The notes under the pieces were generated by a model. The model had not been told where the DNA came from. It ran no database searches and saw only the letters and a program-made list of their open reading frames with translations. The position numbers and the translations under genes were made by a program. This document shows positions 42,600-55,185 of a DNA stretch of 64,000 nucleotides, piece after piece. The DNA is from Dipteris shenzhenensis (lineage: Eukaryota; Polypodiophyta; Polypodiopsida; Gleicheniales), in assembly GCA_047967505.1 (NCBI GenBank), contig CM106540.1. The stretch is one strand, 5' to 3'. The first letter of the stretch is position 1. Each line of letters opens with the position of its first letter.

Positions 42600-43210
42600 A
42601 GAGATGCACATGCACATGCAGCTATTGCTATGAATAGCAAGAGGGAGGTTATATCTCACATTTGGTTTTGCAAGACACCCATGTTGCCTATTTACGCAAG
42701 CAGCTGGATAACGTTAAGATGAATGAAGGGGGCAGCATGGATGCCTATCTCACCAAGATTAAGGATTTTAGAGAGCAGCTCATCAATGTTGATGAGATTG
42801 TCCCAGTTTCTACGACACTTGATGGGCTCCCTTATTTGCTACGACATTGAGGCTGATGTCCATTGGTAATACCAACCACTATAGCTTCAATTAGCTTGTT
42901 TCCCTTCTCTTGCAAGAAGAGTAGAGCTGCACCAATCGGACTGCCTCCATTGATGCAGATTAGGCCTTTGCTACAAATCACAGAGGCAATGGCAAAGGGG
43001 GCAAGAATTTCAGCAATCCCAAGACTTTTGGACCTTCATCAACTTGTGCCTCGTCAGATGGGAAGAGAAAAACCAGCAAGCGATGTAATTATTGGAGGAA
43101 GCCAGGTCATGACATCTTTTCAGAGAAAGAAAAACAGCAAACAGGTCTTGCTGTCACAAATGCCTCTGCTGCCCCTGAACGCGCTCATGACGCAGCAAAC
43201 ATTGCTTAGG
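42600..43210 (+). pseudogene. copia gag remnant
   Basis: VAYLRKQLDNVKMNEGGSMD and YLTKIKDFREQLINVDE match the UBN2-type gag of plant copia. A degraded knuckle (KRCNYWRKPGHD) follows near 43080. Stops and frameshifts throughout. Confidence 0.7.
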
Positions 43211-43227
43211 ATGAGTGGGCATTTGTT

Positions 43228-44242
43228 GTGACATGCCAGTATCATCCGGAGAAACATGCTACAGCCTTTTTTGTCTCAAATTTTGAGTTAGATTGGTACT
43301 TTGACAGTGGTGCTTCTAAGCACATCACTTCCTGCATATCTCTCTTCCAATCTTTGGGGGCTGCTCCACATGGTGGCACAGTGACATGTGCCAACAATGC
43401 ATCTTATCCTGTGAAAGGGATTGGCCAGGTTGATGTCACCTCAGTATTAGGGGAGAAGTGTTATATGTGCCATGTAATAAAAAGAACCTCATTTCTAGCT
43501 CAGCCATCTCCTTGAATGGCTTTCAAGTTCTTTTTTATGGTTATCGTTGTGCCATGTATGACAACCAGTGCATTGACTGTATTGTACTTACTAGTCACTT
43601 TCCAGTGGGTTGTACCACCTTGATGTTTATGAAAAAAAGCCAGCTATTGAGGCAAACTTAGTGACAGAATCTGTAATTTCAGATTCTCACTTGTGGCATG
43701 AGAGATTGGGGCATTTTAATTACAAGAGTCAAGTGAAAATGCACTCAAAGGATATGGTGGTTGCACTCCCATCCATGCATGCACATTGTAAACATGTTTG
43801 TGAGGGTTGTTTATTGGGAAAAATGCACAGGTTCTCATTTACAAAGAATGGGGCTGTTGGTGCATCCAGAAAGGTGCATCTTGTATGTATTGATGTATGC
43901 AAGCCGATGCGGATAGCATCACTTTGAGGCTACTTATACTTTTCCACATTTGTGGATGACTTCACAAGGTTCATGTCTTTGCTGAACAAATTTTGGTTGG
44001 ATGCCAATATGTGTTCCAACTATGTACTCAATAGAGTACCCACTTGGGCATTGAAGACTATCACACCCATTGAGACATGGACCGGCCGGAAGCTTGTTAT
44101 TTCACATATGCGGCTGTTTGGGCCATTGGCATATGCGCATGTTCCATCTCAATTGAGGCATAAACTTGAGGACAAGGCCATCAAATGCATATTTATTGGC
44201 TACATTTCAGAAAGCAAGGGATATCGATTGTATCAGTCTTAG
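43228..44242 (+). pseudogene. copia protease to integrase, first copy, deleted
   Basis: Protease site WYFDSGASKHITS at about 43290, GAG-pre-integrase LWHERLGHFNYKSQVKMHSK and CEGCLLGKMHRFSF, then integrase text FVDDFTRFMS that skips to NYVLNRVPTWALKTITPIE, so the DDE core is deleted. Ends with CIFIGYISESKGYRLY. Confidence 0.8.
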
Positions 44243-44442
44243 TATAGGCAAGGTTATCATCAGCACGGATGATGTTTTTGCTGAGAATGTGCCTTTACCT
44301 TGGTTGGACTGCAAAAAACAGCCATCCATTGAGGCCGCAGATATCTTTGATTCCGGGGATCACAAAACTTGGTGGTTGTTCCACATATACCTCCTCCTTG
44401 AGATCTCCATTCAAAGGATGCATGCTCTCTCAGTATCAATGA

Positions 44443-45872
44443 GGCACTGAATACTTGGTATTTTGATAGTGGTGCTTCAAAGCACGTCACTTCCAAGAAG
44501 AGCCTTTTTGCATCTTTGCATCCTCCACCTACTATAAAGAAGGTGACTTGTGCAAATAATTGTTCTTCTTTAGTGTGTGGAGTGGGGGACATTATTCTGA
44601 CATCCAGTGATGGCACAGATTTCAGAATTTCAGATGTTCTCTATGTGCCATGCATAAAGAAGAATTTGCTTTCAGTGTCCTCTCTTAAAAGAGGAGGATT
44701 TCAGGTTGTATTTGATGATGCTAAATGTGTAGTCAGAGACAAAGAGAATGACTATATTTCATGTTGTCTGGCACTTTGTATCGGGGTCTCTTTCACCTTG
44801 ATTTATATGAAAGAAGATCCGATCTTGCATTATCAGTGAGCACTCCCACTACTGCGATGCAGAATGCGTAGTTATGGCATGCCAGGTATGGGCACATGAG
44901 CTATGGCATGTTAATGAAACTTTAGAGGCATGATATGGTTGATGCATTGCCTCCTTTAGAGTCACCTCCTCCTCATGCATGTGAAGGTTGCATTCTTGGC
45001 AAGATGCATAGATTTCCTTTTAAGAAGGATGGTGCAGTGAAAGCTACACGCAAATTACAGCTTATTCACAGTGATGTCTGCGGTCCCATGAGGACACCTG
45101 CTTTTGGGGGTTATCTTTATTATGTTACATTCATAGACGACTTCACCAACTACACTTGGGTCTATGGTCTCAAGGTAAAATCAGAAGTGTTTATGCATTT
45201 CAAACACTTTGTGGCTATGGTTGAGAATGAGACAGAACTCAAGGTGTAGCACTTGGCACAGATCGAGGGGGGCAATATATGTCTCATGAGTTTGAGGCAT
45301 TTTTGAAGGAGAAAGGCATCACGCATCAGCTTACAGTAAGGCTTACACCTCAACAGAATGGAAAAGTTGAGCGGAAGAATCACACTCTTATGGAGATGGA
45401 TAGATGCATGCTTACCAGTAAGAAGTTGCCTCACAAGTTTTGGCTTGAAGGCCTCATGTGTCCCAACTATGTTTTGAATCGGGCTCCCCCAAAGGCTTTG
45501 AAGACAATCACTCCCTATGAGGCATGGCATGGAAGAAAGCCTTTAGTGGACTATTTCAGAGTTTTTGGTTGTGTTGCATATACCCACGTGCCTGTGGAGT
45601 TTCGACACAAGTTGTCAGATAAGGCACTTAAATGCATTTTTGTGGGATATAGTTCACAAAGCAAAGGCTATCGTCTCTACAATCCTGCTTCACCCAAGAT
45701 TTTTGTTAGTAGAGATGTTATATTCTCTGAAAATTCAGCACATACACATGCTGAATTTCAGATTCCAGCTTCTTCAGATGATGTTTTTGAGGGGATGCTT
45801 CCTATAGCATTTGGTTTCCTGTTATATTCCCTGAAAATTCAGCACATACACATGCTGAATTTCAGATTCTAG
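44443..45872 (+). pseudogene. copia protease to integrase, second copy
   Basis: Protease WYFDSGASKHVTS at about 44457, then VLYVPCIKKNLLSVSSLKRG, CEGCILGKMHRFPFKKDGAV, integrase core HSDVCGPMRTPAFGGYL (first Asp), the second Asp in LGTDRGGQY around a stop at 45247, and QQNGKVERKNHTLME (Glu). It ends with a 114-base tandem duplication (45740-45790 region and 45826-45900) that repeats FSENSAHTHAEFQI. Confidence 0.85.
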
Positions 45873-45898
45873 CTTCTTCAGATGATGTTTTTGAGGGG

Positions 45899-47385
45899 AT
45901 GCTTCCTATAGCATTTGGTTCCCTCGCTGAGGTTCATGCTGAAAATCAGAATTTACAGCAACCTCCTCCTGATCCAAATGCCCCGATTCAGCCATCGGCG
46001 GATTTTGTACCTCCACAGGGTGTGGATGTAGTTGTCAGGCAAGAGATTCAAGAGATACACGCAGCCAAAACAGTCCCAAATTGGTTGCTACAAACTCTCA
46101 GGGAGAGTAGGCTTGAGGCCCCATTGCCTGGCAGGACTCGTAGTGCAGTAAGGCACGCAGGGGGAGCTCTTTCAATTGAGACAGCTTATGCAGGGACTTT
46201 TCTTGATAAAGAGGAGCCTGACTCTTTTGAAGAAGCAAAGGATAATGTGCATTGGATGCATGCCATGCACAATGAGTTGCAGTCCATAGAGAAAAATCAG
46301 ACTTGGGATGTTGTGGATTTGCCACCAGGTAAGCATGGCATTGGTACCAAGTGGGTTTTCATGGCAAAAAGGAAGCTAGATGGGTCTATTGATAGGTACA
46401 AGGCAAGGCTAGTTGCCAAAGTCTATGCACAAAAGAAGGGCATAGATTATGAGGAGACTTTTGCTCCTACATCCCGGATGACCACCATACGGTCAGTTAT
46501 TGCAATGGTTGCAAATTTTGTTTGGAATGTCCATCAGTTGGATATAAAAATAGCTTTCCTTAATAGGGACTTGCAAGAAGAGGTTTATGTCAAACAACCT
46601 CCTGGATTTGAACTTTCTGGCAATGCACTTAGGTTTGCAAGCTTAATAAAGATTTATATGGGCTGAAACAAGCCCCACGTGCATGGTATGCCAAGATAGA
46701 TGCATTCCTGGCAAGTAAGGGATTACATAATAGTCCCATGGAAAGCACCCTCTACATCAAGAAGGATGGGGGGATATTTTGGTCATCATTCTTTATGTAG
46801 ATGACATGCTGCTCACAGGGTCAAATGAGGATATAATTGCAGATTTTAAGGCTGAGTTGAAAGCTGAATTTGACATGATAGATTTGGGAATGTTAAATTT
46901 TTATTTAGGGATTCAGTTTATACAAGACAAGCGTTGCATCGTTATGTCTCAATCCAAGTATGTACAGAAGCTCTTGGATAGGTTCAACATGGATGATTGT
47001 AAGCCTATAGCCACTCCCATGGAGCCGGGGCTGAAGCTTACTATGTATGATGCTGGTGAATCAGTGGATGTCACACTTTATAGCCAGGCTGTTGGGTGCC
47101 TCATCTACTTATGCAATACACGGCTCGATATTCAGTATGCAGTATCTCAGGTGAGTAGATATATGCACAACCCAAAGACAACACATTGGTAGGCTGTAAA
47201 ACGCATCTTCCGTTATTTGCAAGGCACAAAGTCTTATGGTTTGATGTTTCCTAGGGGGGGTGACTTGCAGATGCATGCTTACAGTGATTTAGATTAGGCT
47301 GGAGACTATGATACCAGGCAGTCCACTAGTGGTAATTGTTTCTTTTTGGGCAAAGCTTGCATTTCTTGGCTGAGCAAGATTGCAT
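45899..47385 (+). pseudogene. copia reverse transcriptase and RNase H
   Basis: RT open to 46666 (WVFMAKRKLDGSIDRYKARL, FAPTSRMTTIRSVIAM, EEVYVKQPPGFE). A frameshift, then 46779-47192 with the catalytic box ILYVDDMLLTGSNEDI and YSQAVGCLIYLCNTRLDIQY. The RNase H start (YLQGTKSYGLMF and a stop in YSDLD) runs to ISWLSK at about 47380, where the sequence changes abruptly. Confidence 0.85.
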
Positions 47386-47387
47386 CT

Positions 47388-47550
47388 AGGAAATTGGGGC
47401 TCGGTGGAACTTTGCAAGCAGGAGCTTTCACGTAATTTTTTAGACTCTGATGAGTTTGCTACCACCGAGGTTGGCTGGGAGGAAAGTGTGTGTGCCTATG
47501 CCCGTGATTTACAAAGAAAGTTAGGCGTTAACAGTTTATATACGTAAGAC
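47388..47550 (+). repeat. 165-bp segment shared in inverse orientation with 56250-56412
   Basis: From CATCTAGG(A/G)AATTGGGGCT to GTTTATATACGTAAGA both places match at roughly 93 percent by eye. At 56.3 kb it lies between LTR sequence and the PBS of the minus-strand gypsy, so here it is probably an LTR fragment of that family. Confidence 0.75.
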
Positions 47551-48921
47551 TCCATTTCCCCTTCTTTCTTTCCTGCCGCCTCTTCCCACCTTGTAGCTTG
47601 CTCCAGCCGGTTTCCTTGCAGCCTGTTGGATAAAGATTGGACTAGGAGAGTGTTTTTGCATTCGTGTCAATTCTTGGGTGCTTCTTGGGTGCTTCTCAGC
47701 ATCCTTGCAGCTAGTGCTTGAACCAAGAGCTCATTTTGCCGCTCGCACCTGGCTACTGAGCTCTACTGGTCATTTTCATAGTTCCGGATCCTTAGCACAT
47801 TTTATTTCTTGCTGCTTCCTGTGCGAGTTGCAGCTCCCTTTGTGGTTTGGTTCCTGGTCACCTTTTTATGGCCTATTTGGTAGAGCTTTGAGCAGCCCCT
47901 TCTTCCCAAGCCCTAGGTTGCCCTTTGTGTGGATCTTGGTCCTCTTTTTCCCCTCCCCCCCCCGGTCCTTTTCATAGCATAGAGTTTTATTTTATTTTTA
48001 GCCCCAGGGGAAAGAAGCTTGGTGGTGACCTTTGGTCTGGCAAGAGGGGCTCTCATGGCAGCTCCTCGATTCCCTCAGCCGTTAAGGTTCTACTTTCTCC
48101 AAAGGAATGCAGTTCAGGCACTTTAAGAGCAGAGCCTTGGTAAGCAAGATTGTTGGACTCCTGCCTTGGAGGAGCCAGGTGCGGGATTGGATCCAAGCAA
48201 GCTTAGCATTAGATGGGCACCATATTTAGGAGGTCACCATTTACGGGAAGGGAATCTTCGTTCTCCAATTGACCTGCCCGAACACCACCCTAGCCCTAGT
48301 GGAGTAGAGTCCCATTTTCCTTGGCCCGCACCTTGTTTATTTCGTCCCCTGGTACAATGGGTTCACAGTTGACCGCATGGAATCGACACATCATGTGCAT
48401 CATTTTCTGGTGATGCTCCACTTCACGGGGCTTCCGAGGGAGTACTGACCCATTTTCCCTCCATCAAGGGGTGCTTTTGGCACAATGTTTCCTACCATCT
48501 TCAATAGCCTCATCGTGGCAGATGACGGGGTCCTCAATTTGGGGTGATTGTAGAGTGTTTTGAGAGTCGAGACCCTTCCATAAGGGATCTTCCTCAAGAC
48601 TCTTGAAGGAGGAGAGTTTTGACAAAGGATTGAGGTTTCTGGCTTATCAGGCGAGTGCCTTCGTTGCAGACAAATGGGCCACTAGGCACGGGCTTCCGCA
48701 GTCTCATCAAGGGCAGCAGAGGGATTTTCATGCGGACACAGCTCAATGTGAAGGAGTTTCATGCAGAACAGAGCCCAAAGTTCGTCTAGGCAGCAGCAGG
48801 AGTCCAAACACTTGAGTAGAGCCTTCAGAGGGGGTTCGGACTAGGGTGGAGAGAAAGAAGTCTAGCAAGAGGACCGCAAGACCCGCAAGCAGTGAGTCAG
48901 ACTTACAATGGTCGATGGCAG
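47551..48921. other. Unassigned region
   Basis: Some 1.4 kb with no recognisable domain. Contains tandem GGGTGCTTCTT (47675-47695) and a C-run CCCCTCCCCCCCCCGG near 47950. The frame at 48603-48815 is the longest plausible one and has no features. Probably LTR or leader sequence of unidentified retroelements. Confidence 0.4.
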
Positions 48922-49112
48922 ATTGGGCAATAGCTTTTAGGTAAAGGATCAAACAATAGCTAAAGGAAACCAAGAGTACTTGCAAATAGATAATGAGAAA
49001 GTACAAAGGAGTGGCCTATATGGCCGCCAAGTCTACCATATGGTTGACCAATGAAGTCACCTCTATGAGTTGACTTGACCTACAAGGCATATACCAAGGC
49101 TAAGTGCTAACA
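48922..49112 (-). repeat. copia 3' LTR, minus orientation
   Basis: On the minus strand it starts TGTTAGCACTTAGCC after a purine stretch (ATGGAGGAGGTT, the polypurine tract at 49113-49124). Homologous to the + strand LTR at 36620-36824. Confidence 0.75.
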
Positions 49113-49530
49113 AACCTCCTCCATGGTATGGCTGAAGTATCCTAGAAACATCTCAGGAATACCAGGAATCTATATCATGGTTTCACATGTTCGTCCAAGA
49201 TGGATATAGCAATCTATGATAGTATACGCAAATCATCATCACGTAATAAATGGAGCCAAGTGTAAGGCAAGCCAAAAAACCTCAATCTGGGGTCACGGTA
49301 GAGCCTTTGTGAAGAGATTTGCTAAGTTGTCCTCCATGGGAACATAGGACAATTGTACTTCTCTAGCTTACAGTCACTCTCGAACATAATGATAATGAAC
49401 CTCAATGTGCTTTGTATGCACATGAAACACTGGATTACGCACAACCGAAAAGCACTCTGGCTGTCAGTGTAAATGGTAGTAGAAGCTGGCTAGTTGAGGA
49501 GAAACAAAAGCCTGCAGTCCTCAAATTGGA
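49113..49530 (-). pseudogene. copia RNase H C-terminal remnant
   Basis: Minus-strand translation with stops reads TTIYTDSQSAF and a changed version of NPVFHVHTKHIEVHYHY, the C-terminal RNase H of copia, followed by the usual tail. It belongs to the LTR at 48922-49112. Confidence 0.7.
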
Positions 49531-49531
49531 A

Positions 49532-49802
49532 GGGGTCTAATGTGAGAAAATGAAAGCAAGAGCAAGAGTAAGCAAGATGAAGAGTGAGCTGAACGTAGGT
49601 CACTCCCAAAGTGTACTGAAATGAATTGAAGTACAAGACAAGAGATGAGGGTTTTGTCTAAGTCACAAACCCTATCTAATCACTAACCGTAGTTAGAGAT
49701 TAAACTGTGGTTAGGGGGAAAACCTCTAAGAGCGAAAAGTGCCCCTAATTCACTTATTACATTACATTGGCCACTGCCTAGAATATAATAATAATTATAA
49801 CA
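49532..49802 (-). repeat. Second copia-type 3' LTR, minus orientation
   Basis: Minus strand TGTTATAATTATTATTATAT.. after a purine tract GCAAGGGGG (about 49803-49811), ending near TTTTCTCACA at 49532. Adjacent to a copia RNase H end, so it is the 3' LTR of a different copia family. Confidence 0.6.
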
Positions 49803-49811
49803 CCCCCTTGC

Positions 49812-50195
49812 AGTGCCAATGTGGTATACAAGGTAGTGATGAATCACCAAAAGAAGATAAGTTTAGGGCACTGCGAAATGCCTCAAACTTCTCACGTGGA
49901 AGTGCTTTGGTGAAGATGTTTGCAACATTGTCATGTGTTGACACATAGATCATACTCATCTCCCCTACATGCAACTTCTCTCTAACAAAATATAATGAAC
50001 CTCAATGTGCTTTGTGCGAGCATGAAACACAGGATTCTTTGCCACTGCTATAGCACTCTGACTATCGGTGAGAATTGGAGAAGGACCCTCCAATAAGAGA
50101 CGAAGATCAGCGAACAAACGTCGCAGCCAAACACACTCAGCTGTCGCTGTGAAAGTTGCCCTGTACTCAGCTTCACATGAGGAAGTAGTCACTGT
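49812..50195 (-). pseudogene. copia RNase H fragment
   Basis: Minus frame from about 50195: DTVTTSSCEAEYRATFTATA, ECVWLRRLFADL, ILTDSQSAIAVAKNPVFHAR, TKHIEVHYILLE, then after frameshifts the tail NVANIFTKALPREKFEAFRS. Its upstream half is replaced by gypsy LTR sequence at 50196. Confidence 0.85.
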
Positions 50196-50488
50196 ATCTA
50201 GTATGCTACATGTCTTCATTCTAGGGTACCTCCTAAATGCATCATTTACCCCTCTCTTGGGATATCATTGAAATCATTTGCCCCTTGGCACATTCAATGC
50301 ACTTAGACCCCTTAGCCTTAGATCCACCTAGTCTTGTGTCATGTCACCCTCACCAAAGACCTTGACCTTGATTCCTTTTTTATCATTTACATGAAGCTCA
50401 AATAAATATAATACAAACATTGATCCTTTAAAGGAAAATGCCGACTGACCCTTCGAAGGTCATGTTGCCTCAACTTGAGTGTAACATT
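50196..50488 (-). repeat. gypsy 3' LTR remnant, minus orientation
   Basis: Matches 56415-56702 over about 290 bases with few differences. On the minus strand both begin TGTTACACTCAAGTTGAGGC and run to ..GACATGT(A/G)GCATACTAG. This copy is cut at 50196, directly against copia RNase H. Confidence 0.85.
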
Positions 50489-50498
50489 CCTTCCCTCT

Positions 50499-51706
50499 TC
50501 AGGCATCAGTGTCCTCCATGATAAAGTATGGGAACACTCTCTGTAACTGGTATACGGATTCCCAGGTAGCTTCTGATGGAGGTAAACCATGCCATGCAAC
50601 CAACACCGTGGGTATCTTCCGATTGCGTACTTGCATTGTTTCTCGGTCCAGGATTCTTGTTGGTTTGCGTCCTGCATTATCCTCTATCTCCTGAAACAAA
50701 ACAACACCCTCGATTAGTGAGTCACTTGTATGCAAAAATTTCTTTAAACGAGAAACATGAAACATTGGGTGCACCTTACAACCCTGTGGTAATTCTAAAT
50801 TATAGGCTACCTTGCCTATTCTTTTTAGAATTAACCACGGCCCACAATATCGGGGTGATAACTTAGCACACTCTCTTGCAGTCAAAGACATAGAGTGCGA
50901 AGGAACTCTGAGAAAAACTTTTTCTCCTTCCTTAAATTCTCTAATGGGTCTGTTTTCATCCGCATACGCCTTAGCTCTATCCATAGCTTGGTGGATGTTA
51001 GATCTCGCAAGTGCTAGCATCTCCCGCATCTGAACCACAAAGTTCGTGGCACTAGGCACTTTCTGAGGTACTCCAACTGTAGTTGGATTCGTTGGTCTAT
51101 AACCATAGTTCAGCTCAAACGAACTGAACCCTGTAGAGGAATGTTTTCTATCATTGTATGCAAATTCTAACAGTGGCAACCACTTGTCCCATGTATGTTG
51201 CCTCAATGACACATATGCTCTAAGCATATCCTCTAAAATTTGGTTGATTCTTTCCGTCTGACCATCCGTTTCTGGATGATCCCCACTACTCATTCCCAAC
51301 AGAGTCCATAGTGTCTCAAACAGTGCAGTCCAAAAATGACTAGTAAATTTGACATCCCTGTCTGACACTATGGATTTGGGTAATCCATGCAAACGAAATA
51401 TATGTTTAATAAACAAATCCGCCACTTGCGGGGCACTAACAGACTCTCTAGTTGGAATGAAGTGAGCCATCTTGGTAAGACGATCAACTATCACAAGGAT
51501 AGAATCATATCTACCTTGTATCGTAGGCAGAGACCTATAATAAAGTCCATGGAAATGCTCTCCCACCTACCTAGTGGTATTTCCAAAGGTTGTAAAAGTC
51601 CGGGTAGCTTCACCTGCTCTGCCTCACTTACCTGACATGAAAAACGACGTGTCACATATTCATGAATATGTTTTTTCATTTTTGGCCAAAAGAAATCTCG
51701 CTTCAC
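50499..51706 (-). pseudogene. gypsy integrase with chromodomain
   Basis: 51566-50499 is open for 355 codons: catalytic Asp in ILVIVDRLTKMAHFIP, second Asp in SIVSDRDVKFTSHFW, Glu in HPETDGQTERINQIL, then CGPWLILKRIGKVAYNLELP and a C-terminal chromodomain-like WHGLPPSEATWE. The zinc-finger part lies in another frame upstream (51706-51491, KRDFFWPKMKKHIHEYV) with a changed CxxC (RRFSCQVS). Chromodomains guide integration toward marked chromatin in this family. Confidence 0.88.
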
Positions 51707-51790
51707 AAGATCATATGTTTTCTCGACTCGTGGATGTTTCGCACATGGGCTATCATGGCATTGTTGAATGACTCTTTGCCTGAGATCATT

Positions 51791-53124
51791 CTAATGAGGT
51801 ACTACTACCTTGCCATTTCTTTTCAACATACCATCTCTTATGGTATATCTTGCATAAGTTTGGCCTTTTCTGGATGTCAGGTCATCCTTTTCCCCGGGTT
51901 TGAACACATGAGCCTTAGGCCAAAGGCTCTGGACGAACTTGTCCACCTTTTGAGTTTCTCTAATCTCGGTCATTAGAGCACTCTCTAATACCGTGAAACT
52001 CATATTATGCATAATGCGTGACAACGCATCAGCAACTTTATTATCCTTCCCCCTGCGGTACCGAATCGACAAGTTAAACTCCTACATGAGTTCTACCCAC
52101 CTAGCTTGGTGGCCTCTCAAGTCAAGTTGTTTACAAAAATGTTTCAGAGTATCATGATCAACATATAAAACTCTGACCCATATAAATAATGTCTCCATGT
52201 TTTCAGAGCATGGACAACAGCATACAACTCTAATTCATGAGTTGGCCAATTTCGTTGAGAGGGAGAAAGCTTCTTGCTTTCAAAGGATACTGGCCTTCCC
52301 TCTTGGAGGAGAACTACTCGTACCGCAATGCCACTTGCATCGGTTTCAAGGAAAAACGGTTTCGGGGGATCAACTATTTTTAACACTAGTCCTGAGACCA
52401 CAGCTTCTTTTATGGTGTTAAAACTCTCCTGTTGATTTTGTCCCCATATAAAAGGTACTTTATTTGAGGTCAGATCAGTCAATGGCGATACTATTTCGGA
52501 ATATCCTTTGATATGCCTTCGATAAAATATGACAAATCCCAAGAATGATCGCAAAGCGGTCAAACTCTGAGGGATAGGCCAAGTTAGTATCGCAGCCACT
52601 TTCTTTGGATCCATTTCTACCCCCTCAGGAGTAATAATGAATCCTAAATATTCAAGTCTTACCATACACAGTACAGTTTTCTTTTTATTTACATAAAGAC
52701 TGGCTTTCCTCAAAGTATTGAACACTATTCTTAAGTGTTCGTGATGCTCAACAATACTTTTGCTGAACACAAGAATATCGTCAATAAAATGTACTACAAA
52801 CTTTCCGATATACGGACGTAGTAAATTATTCATAAGCATGACGAATGTAGCTGGAGCATTGGTAAGTCCAAACGGCATTATCAAAAATTCATAATATCCA
52901 AACCTGCTTCTAAAAGCGGTTTTATGCACATCCTCGGCTCTAATATGGATCTGATGGTAGCCACATTTAAGATCTATCTTACTGAAAATTACGGCTCCAT
53001 GTAATGCATCTAGCAATTCATCGATCCGAGCCATTGGATACCTGTGCTTAATAAAGATATTATTCAATGCTCTGTAATCTATACAGAGGCGAAAAGTATC
53101 ATCTTTTATTTTGTTAAATATCAC
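51791..53124 (-). pseudogene. gypsy reverse transcriptase and RNase H
   Basis: 53124-52144 is open: FRLCIDYRALNNIFIKHRYP, FSKIDLKCGYHQIHI, MPFGLTNAPATF, catalytic HFIDDILVFSKS, LRSFLGFVIFYRRHI, RNase H FFLETDASGIAVRVVLL and THELELYAVVHALKTWRHYL. It continues after a break at 52140-52072 with YRRGKDNKVADALSR. The RT and RNase H catalytic residues look intact. Confidence 0.9.
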
Positions 53125-54080
53125 TGGTGAAGCAAAAGGTGAGAAACTGGGTTGAATCTGCCCCAGCTTGAGGTATTCTTCCAGTTGTCTTCGTACCTCC
53201 GCTTCTTCGGTAAAACTTAACCTATAAGGAGGTCTATTTACAGGTTCTGTCCCCGGGATTAATTCAATCTTATGCTGAACATTCCGCTTTGGAGGTAACC
53301 CATAAGGTAACTAATCCCTAAAACAATCAGAGAACTCCTCTGCTATTTGATCAGCCAGCTTGGCCATCTCTCCATTTTGGGTAACATCAGTGCTAGCTGA
53401 AGAACCATCAATCGGCTCTACCGATGCTGTACAAAGAAATAAAAACTCTTCTTGAGCTTTTCGAACTTCCATTACGGAAACCAACGGTCCTTGAGGTATA
53501 TCTTTTTCACCTCGTAAGACATATAGCACATCATTCATCTTGAATTGATAAATGTGCTTTTGGCTGGATTCTTTCTAAAATGCCAAGCCTTACCCAAGGC
53601 TATGTCTGCGTGAGCAAGCTTTGTTATTTCAAAATCAAGCTTCTTAGCATAGTCCTGAATTCGAAGTTGCAACTGGGTAACCCTTTGGTCCCATACTTCA
53701 GTTGAACTTCCGTCTGCCATTCTGATTGTATATGCATAGTCAGTTGGGCTAGTCTTTAATTTCAGCCTCTTTACAAGCTTGGAGTTAATTACATCGTGCG
53801 TTGACGCAGAGTCAAACAACACAATGACGTCATGATTAGCTACTTGTCCCTTCATCTTAATTAACTCCGTATCGTTAAAGGCTGTATATCCCGTTACTGC
53901 AGGCTTTGATAGGACATTATCAGATGCACTAGTTACTAGCTTAGCAATAGACACACATAACAAAACAGGTACTGACCTTTGAGAAGATCCCGCTAGCTGA
54001 ATCTGCATCTGTTCTGCTCTGGGACTTCCCTCCATTTCCACATCACATTCTGAGATCACCATCTCAGCCATCCGACGATC
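53125..54080 (-). pseudogene. gypsy protease region
   Basis: Minus frame (part of 54575-53535) with VLFDSASTHDVINSKLVKRL, in which the protease DSG reads DSA, then YTIRMADGSSTEVW. The stretch 53538-53125 continues toward RT in other frames (EEFSDCFRD, YLKLGQIQP-like). Changing Gly to Ala beside the catalytic Asp may weaken the protease. Confidence 0.75.
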
Positions 54081-55185
54081 CTTGTTTCGTGGACAATCTT
54101 TGCACTGATAAGGCTGAAGGCATCCAAAACACAAGCCTTCTCTCCTCGCTTTTTCTCTTTGCTCTGGGTTCAAAGAAGACTTCGACCAAGCTCGGGCTGC
54201 CATTGGTGTTACTTTTCTTTTTATTTCAATGGTGGTACTTGGTTTAGGAGTCTCAACTCGCTTCACCTGCTTGGCTTGACCACTAGGCTGTGAGGCACTC
54301 CCTTTGCTAATCCACTTCTTTTTAAACCCAGTGTTCTTCGGGTACTCATACCGAGTCCCAACCTGCACAAACCCACTTGGTCTGTTCCCTTTGGCATCTT
54401 CATAATTCAGGGCTATGGCAATTGCTTCATCTAGCGTGTTCGCATACTTAACCCGAACTTCCATCTTGATCCGATCATTCAATCCAAAGATAAAATCTTT
54501 TACCTGGATTGACTGAGGTAGGGGTTCATAAACTTTCATTACACTTTCTTTGAACTTATCAGTGTATTCTGCCACTGATAAATTTCTCTGACGAAGGTTT
54601 CGATACTGATCCCAAGCTTGGGATGCTTCGTCAGGAGGTAAGAAGTGTTTTCTAAATTCTTTTTAAAACCCCTCCTAAGTAGTGGATGCCACTCCATCTT
54701 TTTGCTGTTTTATCTACCACCTATCCACTGCCTCATTAAACATATGGGTGGCCTCGCGGATTTTCTTCATATCATTCCTGATTTCACAAATGGCGAAGGC
54801 CTCGTCCCATTTGTGTCACCAGGTCTCTATGATATCGGAACTATGGTCAGACATCCGACCAGAATACTTTTCTGGCCTATAATTGGCAATATTAGGCACC
54901 TTAGCCCTCCTAGGCTCGACCGTATGAACACTGGATTCAGGCTCCATTTGGGCTTTACCTTTCTCTTCACGAGATGGTCTGGTAGACATACTATGAACCA
55001 TTTTTCTAAGCTCAGATTGCCCTACATTTGCTTGTAACTATTGCGCTAAAATTTGTTGCAAGGCATCCTCCAATAATGCAATTCTACCAGATAGTGTATG
55101 GCCTACTGGGCGCGACACCTGCGGGGTCGGCCGGACTTCCGATTCTATGGGATCCACCCTAGAAGCTTCTTCTTCTACTTCCATT
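54000..55185 (-). pseudogene. gypsy gag
   Basis: Likely start ATG at 55185 (MEVEEEASRVDPIESEVRP). It continues through stops to the open part from 54575: YTDKFKESVMKVYEPLPQS, FIFGLNDRIKMEVRVKYA (Retrotrans_gag fold). The knuckle reads CFGCLQPYQCKDC, with the His replaced. At least four stops lie between 55040 and 54580. Confidence 0.8.

Larger units (their letters stand above)
42560..47385 (+). mobile_element. Ty1/copia element, chimera of two partial copies
   Basis: First part (42560-44240): gag remnant, protease, GAG-pre-integrase and a short integrase piece. Second part (44440-47385): protease again, GAG-pre-integrase, integrase, RT and RNase H. The protease to integrase region is thus present twice in tandem with different sequence. 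Neither the 3' LTR nor the end of RNase H is present. The 5' LTR could be the one at 36620 if the LINE at 38.5 kb was inserted behind it. Confidence 0.8.

Noticed and set aside
48603-48815. Small open frame as a host gene
   Set aside because: 70 codons, no domain, surrounded by LTR-type sequence and not supported by splice sites.
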